From the NCBI RefSeq assembly GCF_026340675.1, contig NZ_JAPEOX010000002.1, forward strand, positions 1,922,001 to 1,986,000: a DNA stretch of 64,000 bases. Reading direction: 5' to 3'. This document shows positions 17,107-27,103 of the stretch, in pieces. This DNA is from Streptomyces sp. NBC_01264 (lineage in GTDB: Bacteria > Actinomycetota > Actinomycetes > Streptomycetales > Streptomycetaceae). The notes below the pieces were generated by a model that saw nothing but the letters and a program-made list of their open reading frames with translations, had not been told where the DNA came from and did not search any database. How positions within the stretch are numbered: the stretch's first letter is position 1; each line of letters opens with the position of its first letter. The translations under genes were made by a program, and so were the position numbers.

Positions 17107-17852
17107 CCGTGTACTTCATCGGTGCGGGCCCCGGCGCCGCCGACCTGATCACGGTGCGCGGCGCCCGGACCCTGGCCGCCGCCCCCGTCTGCCTGTACGC
17201 GGGCAGCCTGGTCCCCCGCGAGCTGCTCGCGGAATGCCCGCCGGACGCCCGCCTCGTCGACACCGCGCAGCTGAACCTGGACGAGATCATCTCCGAGTGC
17301 GTACGCGCGCACGCGGCGGGCCAGGACGTGGCCCGGCTCCACTCCGGCGACCCGTCCGTCTTCAGCGCCGTCGCCGAGCAGATGCGGCGGCTCGACGCGG
17401 CCGGCATCCCGTACGAGGTCGTCCCCGGCGTCCCCGCCTTCGCCGCGGCGGCCGCCGCGCTGAAGCGGGAGCTGACCGTCCCCACCGTCGGCCAGACCGT
17501 GATCCTGACCCGCATCTCCCAGCAGGCCACCCCGATGCCGCCCGGCGAGGACCTCGCCACGCTGGGCCGCAGCGGGGCCCTGCTGGTACTGCACCTGGCC
17601 ACCCGCTACGTGGACCGGGTCGTGGACGAACTCCTGCCGCACTACGGGGCCGAGTGCCCGGCGGCGGTGGTCGCGATGGCCAGCCGCCCCGACGAGCTGA
17701 TCCTGCGCGGGACGCTCGCCGACATCGCCGCCCAGGTGAAGGAGGCCGGGCTGGTCCGCACCGCCGTCATCCTGGTCGGCCGCACCCTGGGCGCCGAGCA
17801 GTTCCGCGACAGCCACCTGTACTCCGCCGAGCGCGACCGGCATGCCTGCTGA
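17103..17852 (+). CDS. cobM: Precorrin-4 C11-methyltransferase
   Basis: A 249-residue SAM-dependent tetrapyrrole methylase acting at C11 of the corrin precursor. Family motifs are VYFIGAGPGAADLITVRG at the N-terminus, LHSGDPSVFSAVAEQMR and VVPGVPAFAAAAAALKRELT. The length is normal for CobM/CbiF. It is translationally coupled to cobL by ATGA overlap, and it overlaps cobK by 11 nt. Confidence 0.95.
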   Translation: MTVYFIGAGPGAADLITVRGARTLAAAPVCLYAGSLVPRELLAECPPDARLVDTAQLNLDEIISECVRAHAAGQDVARLHSGDPSVFSAVAEQMRRLDAAGIPYEVVPGVPAFAAAAAALKRELTVPTVGQTVILTRISQQATPMPPGEDLATLGRSGALLVLHLATRYVDRVVDELLPHYGAECPAAVVAMASRPDELILRGTLADIAAQVKEAGLVRTAVILVGRTLGAEQFRDSHLYSAERDRHAC

Positions 17853-18615
17853 TCGGGCCGGACCGGGACAGCACGTCCTGATCCTCGGCGGCACCACCGA
17901 GGCCCGCCGCCTCGCGGAGGCGCTGGCCGCGGCCCCGGAATCCCCCCGGGTGACCACCTCCCTGGCCGGCCGGGTCGCCGCCCCGGTGCTCCCGCCCGGC
18001 GGGATCCGGATCGGCGGCTTCGGCGGTCCCGACGGGCTGGCGGCGTGGATCACCGCGCACGGGGTCACGCACCTGGTCGACGCCACGCACCCCTTCGCGG
18101 AGCGGATGAGCTTCAACGCGGCCGGGGCGGCCGCCCTTTCGGGCGTGCCCCTGCTCGCGCTGCGCCGTCCCGGCTGGACCCCGGGCCCCGGGGACGACTG
18201 GCACGTCGCGGACTCCCTCGCCGAGGCGGCCGCCCTGCTCCCGGACCTCGGTACCCGCGTCTTCCTGACCACCGGCCGGATGGGACTGCACAGCTTCGCG
18301 CACCTCACCGAGCCCTGGTTCCTGGTGCGTTCGGTGGATCCACCGGCCGCGCCCGCCCCGCCGCGCCTCGAAGTGCTGCTCGCCCGCGGCCCGTTCACCC
18401 TCGACGACGAACGGGACCTGCTGGCCCGCCACCGCATCGACCTCCTGGTGACCAAGGACAGCGGCGGCTCGGCCACCGCCCCCAAACTCACCGCGGCCCG
18501 CGAGGCCGGTGTCCCGGTCCTCCTGGTCCGCCGCCCGCCGTCGCCCGAGGGTGTCCCGTCCGCGGCCTCGGTCGCCGAAGCCCTGCACCGGCTGGGCTAC
18601 GATCTGCCGCGTTGA
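17842..18615 (+). CDS. cobK: Precorrin-6A reductase
   Basis: A 257-residue NADPH-dependent reductase of precorrin-6A. The N-terminal motif VLILGGTTEARRLAEAL and the segments THLVDATHPFAERMS, RVFLTTGRMG and LLVTKDSGG are characteristic of CobK/CbiJ. It is the last gene of the cobL-cobM-cobK operon, starting 11 nt inside cobM. The pathway order is CobM, then CobK, then CobL, so three linked steps sit together. Confidence 0.93.
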   Translation: MPADRAGPGQHVLILGGTTEARRLAEALAAAPESPRVTTSLAGRVAAPVLPPGGIRIGGFGGPDGLAAWITAHGVTHLVDATHPFAERMSFNAAGAAALSGVPLLALRRPGWTPGPGDDWHVADSLAEAAALLPDLGTRVFLTTGRMGLHSFAHLTEPWFLVRSVDPPAAPAPPRLEVLLARGPFTLDDERDLLARHRIDLLVTKDSGGSATAPKLTAAREAGVPVLLVRRPPSPEGVPSAASVAEALHRLGYDLPR

Positions 18616-18642
18616 TCGTGCACGCGTAGGAAAGGGCAGGTC

Positions 18643-19092
18643 ATGAGAGCCGTCGGCAGAGTCTCCTCAGCGGTAACGGCCCTGTTGGTCGGCAGTTTGC
18701 TCGCGGGCGGCTGCTCGGGCGGCGGGCCCGCGCGGAAACCGGCCGCGGTACCGGCGACGACCGCCGCCGCCGAGCCGTCCGGCACGCCCCTTCCCTCCGG
18801 CACGCCCCCGCCCGCCGGCACGCCCGCTCCGACCGGATCGCCGACGAAGGGCCCCAGTCCTTCCTCCGCCGCCACGAGCGCGGCCCCGGCGGCGGGGGCC
18901 TCCCGGCCGGCCCCCGGGAACGGCACCTCGCGCACGCCGGGGAAGAAGCCGCGCGCCTCGTCGGTTCCGCAGAACCCCAACCGGGGCCCCACGCCGCCGC
19001 CCGCGCCGCCCCACACCCCGGAACTGAACTGGACTCCCCCGGTGGGCCCCCCGAGCCCGATCATGACCGTGACCCTTCCGCCGGCCCCGTAG
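18643..19092 (+). CDS. Pro/Thr/Ser-rich lipoprotein of unknown function
   Basis: A 149-residue putative lipoprotein. A signal peptide ends in the lipobox LLAGGC (Cys at residue 24); the remainder is low-complexity Pro, Thr, Ser, Ala and Gly (SGTPLPSGTPPPAGTPAPTG repeats). A disordered cell-wall-spanning chain is likely. It lies 27 nt downstream of cobK behind a suitable ribosome-binding site (GAAAGGGCAGG), so it may be co-transcribed with the cob genes, but no cobalamin role can be inferred. Confidence 0.72.
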   Translation: MRAVGRVSSAVTALLVGSLLAGGCSGGGPARKPAAVPATTAAAEPSGTPLPSGTPPPAGTPAPTGSPTKGPSPSSAATSAAPAAGASRPAPGNGTSRTPGKKPRASSVPQNPNRGPTPPPAPPHTPELNWTPPVGPPSPIMTVTLPPAP

Positions 19093-19189
19093 GAACCCGC
19101 GCGACGCGAAAGGCCGACAGCACGGAAAGGCCCGGGGCGGCGAACCACCCCGCGCCTCCTCACGACCGCGCCGAACTACGCGGTACCGC

Positions 19190-20677
19190 TCACCCGTAGC
19201 GCCGCGGGGTCCAGGTCACCCGCGACCCGTCGGGCCGTTCGGTCACCTGGGTCTGCGAGGAACCGATCAGCAGGATCGTCCGCATGTCCACCTCGGACGG
19301 CTCCAGTTCGGCCAGGGTGACGATGCGCACCGACTGCTCCGGCCCGCCCACGTCGCGCGCCACGACCACCGGGGTCTGCGGTGCCCGCAGCTCCAGCAGC
19401 AGCTCGCGCCCCTGCGCCACCTGCCAATTGCGGCTGCGCGAGCCCGGGTTGTACAGGGCCAGTACGAGATCGGCCGCGGCGGCGGCGCGCAGCCGCTCCG
19501 CGATGACCTCCCAGGGCTTGAGCCGGTCGGACAGGGAGATGGTGGCGTAGTCGTGGCCGAGCGGGGCTCCGGCCGCGGCGGCCGCCGCGTTGGCGGCCGT
19601 CACCCCGGGCAGTACCCGTACGGGCACGTCCTTGTACTCGGGCTGCCCCGCGACCTCCAGGACGGCGGTGGCCATGGCGAAGACCCCGGGGTCACCGCCG
19701 GAGACCACGGCGACCCGCTTGCCGCGCCGGGCGAGGTCGAGCGCGAACTCGGCGCGCTCCGACTCCACCTTGTTGTCGGAGCCGTGCCGGATCTGGCCCG
19801 GCTTGACCGGGACCCGGTCCAGGTACGTCGTGTACCCGACCAGCACCTCGGCGTCGGCCAGCACCCGCCGCGTCTCGGCGGTCAGCCACAGCGGCCCGGC
19901 CGGGCCGGTGCCGACCACGGCGACCTCGCCGGGTCCGGACGGCACGCTGCCCGGGTTCCCGATCCGGCTGGGCACCACGGCGACGGCGAAGTACGGCACG
20001 GAGTCCGGGTCGGTGTCCGCCAGGACGCCGGTCCGCTCCCCCGCCATGGTGGCGCGCTCCACATAGCGCGCCTCCGCGAGCCGGCCGCTGTTCTCCATGG
20101 CCCGCCGGATGGCGGGGAAGGTGCGGCCGAGCTTCATCACGACCGCCGAGTCGGTGGCGGCGAGGCGGGCCGTGAGCTCCTCCTCGGAGAGGGTGCCGGG
20201 CAGGATCGTCAGCACCTCCTCGCCCTCCACGAGCGGGGTGCCGAGCCGGGCCGCCGCGGCGCTCACCGAGGTCACCCCGGGGATCACCTCGGTCTCGTAC
20301 CGGTCGGAGAGCCGCTTGTGCATGTGCATGTACGAGCTGTAGAAGAGCGGGTCGCCCTCCGCGAGCACGGCGACGGTCCGGCCGGCGTCCAGGTGGGCGG
20401 CGAGCCGGGCGGCGGAGGCCTCGTAGAACTCCTCCATCGCCCCCTGGTAGCCGCCGGGGTGGTCGGTGGTCTCGGTGGTGACCGGGTAGACCAGCGGCTC
20501 CTCGACGTGATCCGCGCGCAGGTGCTTGGCGGCGATGGAGCGGGCGATGGAGCGGCCGTGGCGGGCCGAGTGGTACGCGACCACGTCGGCCTCCGCGATC
20601 ACCTCGACGGCGCGCAGCGTCATCAGCGAGGGGTCGCCGGGCCCGAGCCCGACCCCGTACAGCTTTCCGGCACTCAT
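19190..20677 (-). CDS. cobIJ: Precorrin-2 C20-methyltransferase / precorrin-3B C17-methyltransferase fusion
   Basis: A 495-residue fusion of two tetrapyrrole methylases. The N-terminal half is CobI ([55 protein letters not shown]). The C-terminal half, from about residue 245, is CobJ ([68 protein letters not shown]). CobI adds the C20 methyl group; CobJ methylates C17 with ring contraction. The cobI-cobJ fusion is usual in actinomycetes. Its start overlaps the cobH stop (ATGA), completing the cobG-cobH-cobIJ operon. Confidence 0.94.
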   Translation of the reverse strand: MSAGKLYGVGLGPGDPSLMTLRAVEVIAEADVVAYHSARHGRSIARSIAAKHLRADHVEEPLVYPVTTETTDHPGGYQGAMEEFYEASAARLAAHLDAGRTVAVLAEGDPLFYSSYMHMHKRLSDRYETEVIPGVTSVSAAAARLGTPLVEGEEVLTILPGTLSEEELTARLAATDSAVVMKLGRTFPAIRRAMENSGRLAEARYVERATMAGERTGVLADTDPDSVPYFAVAVVPSRIGNPGSVPSGPGEVAVVGTGPAGPLWLTAETRRVLADAEVLVGYTTYLDRVPVKPGQIRHGSDNKVESERAEFALDLARRGKRVAVVSGGDPGVFAMATAVLEVAGQPEYKDVPVRVLPGVTAANAAAAAAGAPLGHDYATISLSDRLKPWEVIAERLRAAAAADLVLALYNPGSRSRNWQVAQGRELLLELRAPQTPVVVARDVGGPEQSVRIVTLAELEPSEVDMRTILLIGSSQTQVTERPDGSRVTWTPRRYG

Positions 20678-21321
20678 TCGGCCACGCTCGCGATGGCGTT
20701 GACGGCGGCCGCAGCCATGGCGCTGCCGCCGCGCCGGCCCCGGACGATCAAGTGGTCGAGCGCGGAGGGGTGTTCGGCGAGGGCGTCCTTGGACTCGGCG
20801 GCGCCGATGAACCCGACGGGGACCCCGATGACCGCGGCGGGGCGCGGGGCGCCCTCCTCGATCATCTCCAGCAGCCGGAAGAGCGCGGTCGGCGCGTTCC
20901 CGACGGCGATTACCGAGCCCTCCAACAGGCCCCGGTCCCGCCAGACTTCGAGGGCGGCGGCGCTGCGCGTCGTGCCCATCTTCGCGGCGAGTTCCGGCAC
21001 GGCCGGGTCGGAGAGGGTGCAGATCACCTGATTGTCGGCGGGCAGTCGCTTGCGGGTGACCCCGCTGGCGACCATCTGCACGTCGCACAGGATCGGCGCA
21101 CCGACCTCCAGGGCGGCGCGCGCCCGCAGGACGACCCCGGGCGAGTAGCCCAGGTCCCGGGTCAGGTCGGTCATCCCGCAGGCGTGAATCATGCGCACCG
21201 CGACCTGGGCGACCGAGGCGGGCAGCCCGGAAAGGTCCGCCTCGGCGCGGATCGTGGCAAAGGACTGGCGGTAGATCTCGGCGCCGTCCTTCTCGTACTC
21301 GAACACGGTGTACTCGCTCAT
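20674..21321 (-). CDS. cobH: Precorrin-8X methylmutase
   Basis: A 215-residue enzyme moving the methyl group from C11 to C12 to give hydrogenobyrinate. Family signatures are [27 protein letters not shown] (the catalytic His lies in this motif), [19 protein letters not shown] and [18 protein letters not shown]. The length is normal. It overlaps both cobG (ATGA at 21318-21321) and cobIJ (ATGA at 20674-20677). Confidence 0.95.
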   Translation of the reverse strand: MSEYTVFEYEKDGAEIYRQSFATIRAEADLSGLPASVAQVAVRMIHACGMTDLTRDLGYSPGVVLRARAALEVGAPILCDVQMVASGVTRKRLPADNQVICTLSDPAVPELAAKMGTTRSAAALEVWRDRGLLEGSVIAVGNAPTALFRLLEMIEEGAPRPAAVIGVPVGFIGAAESKDALAEHPSALDHLIVRGRRGGSAMAAAAVNAIASVAE

Positions 21322-22661
21322 TTCTTCACTGCGTCTTCGGACACTCGGGGTTGGCTGCGCGCGTCGGCGACGGCCTGGGCAAGTTCGTGGGACGGCACCG
21401 GGCGGCCGTCGAGGCGGTACCCGTCCGGGGTGGCGACGAGGTCGACCCAGGCGGCGCCGCGCGGATGCCCGCACCGGCGCTCGCACCCGGACCAGTGCAC
21501 GGGCGCGCCGACGGCCTCGCCTTCCGCGCGGCCGGCCTCCACGACGGCCCGCGCGTCGGCGCGTACGTCGGACAGCGCCTTGGCGCAACCCGGCTGCCCA
21601 GTACAGGCGGTGACGGACTCCCAGGGTCCGTCGGGTGCGACGGACAGGCCCGCGGCCACGAGCCGCGCATAGCCGTCGACCGGCCGCCGGATGCTCGCGC
21701 GGGGCAGCACGACGCTCCGCCACGGGGTGATCCGCAGCTCGCCGTCGCCCTCGCCGTCGTCCTCGCCTGCGGCCGCGACGCCCACCAGCACCCGCCACTG
21801 GTCCGAGGTGAGCCGGCCGAGCGGGGGCAGCACGCACAGCGGCGCCGGGTCACCGGCGCCGGGGCCCCAGGGCCTGGGCGGCGGCGCGTACGGCCAGGCC
21901 ACCGCGGGCACGACGGCGGCGGTGATGCCCGCCGCCCCCAGCCGCGCCGCGAACTCCCCTGCCTCCAGGGCGTGTTCGGCGGGCAATTCGGACACCCGCC
22001 AGGCGCGGGTGCCGGCGGCGTCCGCGGAGTCGAGGAAGTACTCGGCCGCGAGCAGCGCCGCCCGGGGCGCGTCGGCGGCGTCCACCTCCACGGCGCCCGG
22101 GTCCGCGCCGAGCCGGACCAGTGCCCGGCCCCGCGGTGCGCCGAGCAGGGTGACATCGGGGTCGAGCGCGGCGACGTCTCCGCGGCCGTCGTCGACGGCG
22201 AACAGGAACCGCCCGGACAGGGCCGTCGCACGGGTGCTGGCGCACAGCAGCCGGTCCAATTCCCCCACCCAGGGCGTCACATGGGGTCGCCCGGAGCCCA
22301 GGAGCCCGGACAGCGGGGTCGCCACGACGTTCCGTACCCGCTCGTGGCCGGGGGCGGGCAGCAGCCCGGTTGCGTCCAGCAGCTCCGCCAGGCCCGTGCC
22401 GCACCCTTCGGCGAGGCCGCGCAGCTGCACGTTCCCGCGCGAGGTGAGCTCCAGGTGCCCGTCCCCGAAACGGTCGGCGGCCAGCGCCAGCACGGTGGCC
22501 TGCCGGGCGGTCAGCAGACCCCCCGGGATCCGGACCCGCGCCAGGTACCCGTCGGCGGCGGCGTGCAGGCGCAGCGCGCCGGGGCAGGCGTCGCCGCGAT
22601 CCCGTATGACGGGTTCGTCCCGCGCTGTGGCGGAGGGGGGCGTGGGCATGGCGGCGAGCAT
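21318..22661 (-). CDS. cobG: Precorrin-3B synthase
   Basis: A 447-residue sulfite/nitrite-reductase-like enzyme that hydroxylates precorrin-3A in the oxygen-dependent pathway. The ferredoxin-like half-domain motif [12 protein letters not shown] occurs near residue 65. The Fe-S/siroheme cysteines are seen in [13 protein letters not shown] (about 350) and [12 protein letters not shown] (about 388). The presence of CobG together with CobIJ, K and L supports the aerobic route. ATG 22661 is chosen; ATG 22649 is four codons downstream, and neither has a strong ribosome-binding site. First gene of the minus-strand cob operon. Confidence 0.9.
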   Translation of the reverse strand: MLAAMPTPPSATARDEPVIRDRGDACPGALRLHAAADGYLARVRIPGGLLTARQATVLALAADRFGDGHLELTSRGNVQLRGLAEGCGTGLAELLDATGLLPAPGHERVRNVVATPLSGLLGSGRPHVTPWVGELDRLLCASTRATALSGRFLFAVDDGRGDVAALDPDVTLLGAPRGRALVRLGADPGAVEVDAADAPRAALLAAEYFLDSADAAGTRAWRVSELPAEHALEAGEFAARLGAAGITAAVVPAVAWPYAPPPRPWGPGAGDPAPLCVLPPLGRLTSDQWRVLVGVAAAGEDDGEGDGELRITPWRSVVLPRASIRRPVDGYARLVAAGLSVAPDGPWESVTACTGQPGCAKALSDVRADARAVVEAGRAEGEAVGAPVHWSGCERRCGHPRGAAWVDLVATPDGYRLDGRPVPSHELAQAVADARSQPRVSEDAVKK

Positions 22662-22849
22662 ACCCACGATTCTGCGCCCACCCCCTGTGGCCCACACCAC
22701 CCCGTTCCAGCCCGACAGCCGCCCGAATCCAGCCCATGGCCCGCCTCCGGGAACCCGCCGGGGGCCCCGCCCGAACCCTCGGGGCGTCCGAACCCGCCGG
22801 ACCCGCCCGGCCCGGCCCGGACGCCCGCGTGCCGCTGCGCGGGGCGGAG

Positions 22850-23200
22850 TTCCCCTACCCGCCCTTCCACCGTTCCCCGGGCTCCGCCCGGACCCGCGCC
22901 TCAAACGCCGGACGGGCTGGAGGGGTACCGGGCTGCGCCCGGACCCCCTGGGGCTCCGCCCCAGACCCCGGTCCTCAAACGCCGGACGGCTGAATAGGTC
23001 CGGGCCGCCTCAAACACCGGACGACTGGATGGACCGGGCCGTCTCAGGCGCCGGACGGCTGAAACGCCCCGCGCCTCCAACGCCGGCGGGCCGGAATTGC
23101 CCTCCGGGCAATCCAACTCCGCACAGGCTGGCGCCGGCCAAATCCAGCCTCTCCGGCGTTTGAGGAGCGGGGCCCGGGGCAGAGCCCCGGCAGCGGCGCC
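22850..23200. repeat. Dispersed palindromic element, locus B: array of five forward copies and one inverted copy
   Basis: Most of the 600-nt cobG-riboswitch gap is repetitive. Forward cores are at 22899-22911 and 22973-22985 (exact CCTCAAACGCCGG), with degraded copies near 23008-23020, 23042-23054 and 23074-23086. The inverted core CCGGCGTTTGAGG is at 23153-23165. Hairpins of the CTGGGG-CCCCAG type accompany the copies. I see no gene in 22662-23261. Confidence 0.7.
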
Positions 23201-23261
23201 GCACCCGACCGCACCCCCGAGCCCGCACCCCACGCCCCAGCGTCACCGCAGGTGACCCCGC

Positions 23262-23448
23262 CCCCTAGGATGAGTCCCAGGCGGCCAACAGGCCCGCCAT
23301 CGCCGAGGACGGCGACATGGGAGGAAGCCCGGTGCGAATCCGGCGCGGTCCCGCCACTGTGAATCCGCGCGGCAGCGAGCCGCACCGGATGAGTCAGGAA
23401 CTCCCGCCGTCCTCACTGCCCGGGGCGCGGAAACCCCGAGGAAGGCCT
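23262..23448 (+). promoter_or_regulatory. Cobalamin (AdoCbl) riboswitch upstream of cobN
   Basis: Classical B12-riboswitch landmarks occur in order: a GGGAGGAAGCCCGGTGCGAA-like segment (about 23319-23338), then the B12-box core GCCACTGT (about 23354-23361), the GATGAGTCAGGAACTCC segment (about 23388-23404) and a closing region just before the start codon. It ends within about 10-20 nt of ATG 23457, so control may be by sequestering the GAGGAAGG ribosome-binding site as well as by termination. Confidence 0.92.
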
Positions 23449-23456
23449 GCCGCCGC

Positions 23457-26400
23457 ATGATCCTGCTGCTGTCGACGTCCGACACCGATCTGCTCAGCGC
23501 CCGCGCGGCGAACGCGGGGGACGCTCCCGTCCCGTACCGGTTCGCCAACCCCTCCCGCCTTCCCCTGGACGACCTCCCCGGTCTCCTCGACGGCGTCACC
23601 CTGGTCGTCGTACGCCTCCTCGGCGGCCTGCGCGCCTGGCAGGAGGGCCTCGACCTGCTCCTGGCCCCCGGCCAGACCCGCCCGGTGGTCGTCCTGACCG
23701 GCGAACAGGCCCCCGACGCCCAGCTGATGGAAGCCTCGACCGTCCCGATCGGCATCGCCGCCGAGGCGCACGGCTACCTCGCCCACGGCGGCCCGGCCAA
23801 CCTGGACCAGCTCGCGCGCTTCCTCTCCGACACCGTGCTGCTGACCGGCCACGGTTTCGAGCCCCCGGCGGCCTCCCCCACGTGGGGCCCGCTGGAGCGC
23901 ACCGCGCAGCGCACCGAAGGCCCCCGGATCGCGGTGCTCTACTACCGCGCGCACCAGATGAGCGGCAACACCGCCTTCGTGCACACCCTCTCCGAGGCGA
24001 TCGAGGCCCACGGCGCCCAGGCGCTCCCCCTCTACGTCTCCTCCCTCCGCTCCCCGGAGCCGGAGCTGATCGCGCAGCTCGCGTCCGCCGACGCGATCGT
24101 CACCACGGTCCTGGCCGCCGGCGGCACGAAGCCCGCCACCGCCTCCGCCGGCGGTGACGACGAGTCCTGGGACGCCGGCGCCCTGGCCGCCCTCGGCGTG
24201 CCGATCCTGCAGGCCCTGTGCCTGACCGGCTCCCGCTCCGCCTGGGAGGAGAACGACGAGGGCCTGTCCCCCCTCGACGCCGCCACCCAGGTCGCCGTCC
24301 CGGAGTTCGACGGCCGCCTGATCACCGTCCCCTTCTCCTTCAAGGAGCTGGACGAGGACGGCCTGCCCGCCTACGTGGCCGACCCCGAGCGGGCCGCCCG
24401 CGTGGCCGGCATCGCCGTGCGCCACGCACGCCTGCGCCACATCGAGCGCCGCGACAAGAAGATCGCCCTGGTCCTCTCCGCGTACCCCACCAAGCACTCC
24501 CGCATCGGCAATGCGGTCGGCCTGGACACCCCGGCCAGCGCCGTGGAGCTGCTGCGCACGCTCATCGCGGGCGGGTACGACTTCGGCCCCGTCGAGGACG
24601 TCCCGGGCCTGGTCTCCGGTGACGGCGACGAGCTGATCCGCGCCCTGATCGAGGCCGGCGGCCACGACCAGGACTGGCTCACCGAGGAGCAGCTCGCCCG
24701 CAACCCGGTCCGGATCCCGGCGGCCGACTACAAGCGCTGGTTCGCCGAGCTCCCGGCCGATCTGCGCGCGAGCGTGGAGCAGCACTGGGGCGAGGCCCCG
24801 GGCAACATGTTCGTGGACCGCTCGTCGAACCCCGAGGGCGACATCGTGCTGGCCGCCCTGCGCCGCGGCAACCTCCTCATCCTCATCCAGCCGCCGCGCG
24901 GCTTCGGTGAGAACCCGATCGCGATCTACCACGACCCGGACCTGCCGCCGTCGCACCACTACCTGGCCGCGTACCGCTGGATCCAGGCCCGCGCCGAGGA
25001 CGGCGGTTTCGGCGCCGACGCGATGATCCACCTGGGCAAGCACGGCAACCTGGAGTGGCTGCCGGGCAAGAACGCCGGCCTGTCGGCGTCCTGCGCCCCC
25101 GACGCCGCGCTCGGCGACCTGCCCCTCATCTACCCGTTCCTGGTCAACGACCCGGGCGAGGGCACCCAGGCCAAGCGCCGGGTGCACGCCACCCTGGTCG
25201 ACCACCTGGTGCCGCCGATGGCGCGCGCGGAGTCGTACGGGGACATCGCGCGCCTGGAGCAGCACCTCGACGAGTACGCCCAGATCTCCGCGATGGACCC
25301 GGCGAAGCTGCCGGCCATCCGCGCCCAGATCTGGACCCTGATCCAGGCCGCGAAGCTGGACCACGACCTGGGTCTGGAGCAGCGCCCCGACGACGACGGC
25401 TTCGACGACTTCCTGCTGCACGTCGACGGCTGGCTGTGCGAGATCAAGGACGCCCAGATCCGCGACGGTCTGCACGTCCTGGGCGGCGCCCCGACCGGCG
25501 ACGCCCGCGTCAACCTGGTCCTCGCGATCCTGCGCGCCCGCCAGATCTGGGGCGGTACGACGGCCCTGCCGGGTCTGCGCGAAGCGCTCGGCCTCGACGA
25601 GTCCGCGGCCACCCGCACCAGCGCCGACGAGGCGGAGGAGACGGCCCGCGCGCTGGTCCAGGCGATGGAGGACGCGAACTGGGTCCCGGAGGCGGTGGCT
25701 TCGGTCGCCGCCGGGCACTCGGCGGACGTGGCGGCCGTACTGGACTTCGCGGCCCGCGAGGTCGTGCCGCGCCTGGCCGGAACCACCGACGAGATCGCCC
25801 ACGTGGTCAGCGCCCTGGACGGCGCGTTCGTGCCGGCGGGCCCGTCCGGCTCCCCGCTGCGCGGTCTGGTCAACGTGCTGCCGACCGGCCGCAACTTCTA
25901 CTCGGTGGACCCGAAGGCCGTCCCCTCGCGCCTGGCGTGGGAGACCGGTCAGGCGCTCGCCGACTCCCTGCTGACCCGCTACCGCACGGACAACGGCGAA
26001 TGGCCCGCCTCCGTCGGCCTGTCCCTGTGGGGCACGAGCGCGATGCGCACCTCGGGCGACGACGTGGCCGAGGCCATGGCGCTGCTCGGTGTCCGCCCGG
26101 TCTGGGACGAGGCCTCGCGCCGCGTCACCGGCCTGGAGCCGATCCCGCTCGCGGAGCTCGGCCGTCCGCGCATCGACGTGACCCTGCGCATCTCGGGCTT
26201 CTTCCGTGACGCGTTCCCGCACGTCATCGGCCTGCTGGACGACGCGGTACGGCTGGCGGCCTCGCTGGAGGAGCCCGCCGAGGACAACTTCGTACGGGCC
26301 CACGCGCAGGCCGACCTTGCGGTGCACGGGGACGAGCGGCGGGCCACCACCCGCATCTTCGGCTCGCGCCCGGGCACGTACGGCGCGGGCATCCTGCAGC

Positions 26401-27074
26401 TGATCGACTCCCGCGACTGGCGCACCGACGCCGACCTCGCGGAGGTCTACACGGTGTGGGGCGGGTACGCGTACGGCCGGGGCCTGGAAGGGCGCGCGGC
26501 GCGCGAGGAGATGGAGACCGCCTACAAGCGGATCACGGTCGCGGCGAAGAACACCGACACCCGTGAGCACGACATCGCCGACTCCGACGACTACTTCCAG
26601 TACCACGGCGGCATGGTGGCCACCGTCCGCGCCCTGCGCGGCACGGCCCCCGAGGCGTACATCGGGGACTCGACCCGGCCCGAGACGGTCAAGACGCGCA
26701 CGCTGGTCGAGGAGACCTCCCGCGTCTTCCGTGCCCGCGTCGTGAACCCGAAGTGGATCGAGGCGATGCGCCGCCACGGGTACAAGGGGGCCTTCGAGCT
26801 GGCGGCCACGGTCGACTACCTCTTCGGCTACGACGCCACGACCGGGGTGGTGGCCGACTGGATGTACGACAAGCTGACCGAGACGTACGTCCTGGACCCG
26901 GAGAACCGCGCCTTCCTGGAGGAGGCCAACCCCTGGGCCCTGCACGGGATCGCGGAGCGGCTGCTGGAGGCCGAGTCCCGCGGCATGTGGGAGAAGCCGG
27001 ACCCGCAGGTCCTGGAGGCGCTGCGCCAGGTGTACCTGGACACGGAGGGCAACCTCGAAGGCGAAAGCGACTAG
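23457..27074 (+). CDS. cobN: Cobaltochelatase subunit CobN
   Basis: The 1205-residue large subunit of the ATP-dependent aerobic cobaltochelatase, which inserts Co2+ into hydrogenobyrinate a,c-diamide. It has the CobN/BchH features IAVLYYRAHQMSGNTAFVH, HLGKHGNLEWLPGKNAGLS and FFRDAFPHVIGLLDDAVRL. The usual length is 1200-1270 residues. GAGGAAGG precedes ATG 23457. CobN works with MoxR/vWA-type CobS-CobT or ChlI/ChlD-like partners; none lies in this window. Regulation is by the cobalamin riboswitch immediately upstream, so product feedback is expected. Confidence 0.96.
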   Translation: MILLLSTSDTDLLSARAANAGDAPVPYRFANPSRLPLDDLPGLLDGVTLVVVRLLGGLRAWQEGLDLLLAPGQTRPVVVLTGEQAPDAQLMEASTVPIGIAAEAHGYLAHGGPANLDQLARFLSDTVLLTGHGFEPPAASPTWGPLERTAQRTEGPRIAVLYYRAHQMSGNTAFVHTLSEAIEAHGAQALPLYVSSLRSPEPELIAQLASADAIVTTVLAAGGTKPATASAGGDDESWDAGALAALGVPILQALCLTGSRSAWEENDEGLSPLDAATQVAVPEFDGRLITVPFSFKELDEDGLPAYVADPERAARVAGIAVRHARLRHIERRDKKIALVLSAYPTKHSRIGNAVGLDTPASAVELLRTLIAGGYDFGPVEDVPGLVSGDGDELIRALIEAGGHDQDWLTEEQLARNPVRIPAADYKRWFAELPADLRASVEQHWGEAPGNMFVDRSSNPEGDIVLAALRRGNLLILIQPPRGFGENPIAIYHDPDLPPSHHYLAAYRWIQARAEDGGFGADAMIHLGKHGNLEWLPGKNAGLSASCAPDAALGDLPLIYPFLVNDPGEGTQAKRRVHATLVDHLVPPMARAESYGDIARLEQHLDEYAQISAMDPAKLPAIRAQIWTLIQAAKLDHDLGLEQRPDDDGFDDFLLHVDGWLCEIKDAQIRDGLHVLGGAPTGDARVNLVLAILRARQIWGGTTALPGLREALGLDESAATRTSADEAEETARALVQAMEDANWVPEAVASVAAGHSADVAAVLDFAAREVVPRLAGTTDEIAHVVSALDGAFVPAGPSGSPLRGLVNVLPTGRNFYSVDPKAVPSRLAWETGQALADSLLTRYRTDNGEWPASVGLSLWGTSAMRTSGDDVAEAMALLGVRPVWDEASRRVTGLEPIPLAELGRPRIDVTLRISGFFRDAFPHVIGLLDDAVRLAASLEEPAEDNFVRAHAQADLAVHGDERRATTRIFGSRPGTYGAGILQLIDSRDWRTDADLAEVYTVWGGYAYGRGLEGRAAREEMETAYKRITVAAKNTDTREHDIADSDDYFQYHGGMVATVRALRGTAPEAYIGDSTRPETVKTRTLVEETSRVFRARVVNPKWIEAMRRHGYKGAFELAATVDYLFGYDATTGVVADWMYDKLTETYVLDPENRAFLEEANPWALHGIAERLLEAESRGMWEKPDPQVLEALRQVYLDTEGNLEGESD

Positions 27075-27103
27075 CCGGACACCGGCTGGACCAGACTGGC
27101 CGC

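Noticed and set aside
23394..26945. A 1183-codon open frame on the minus strand opposite cobN
   Set aside because: It is an antisense shadow of a well-supported 1205-residue CobN; the protein has no recognisable domain and high Arg/Gly/Val content typical of shadow frames in GC-rich DNA.
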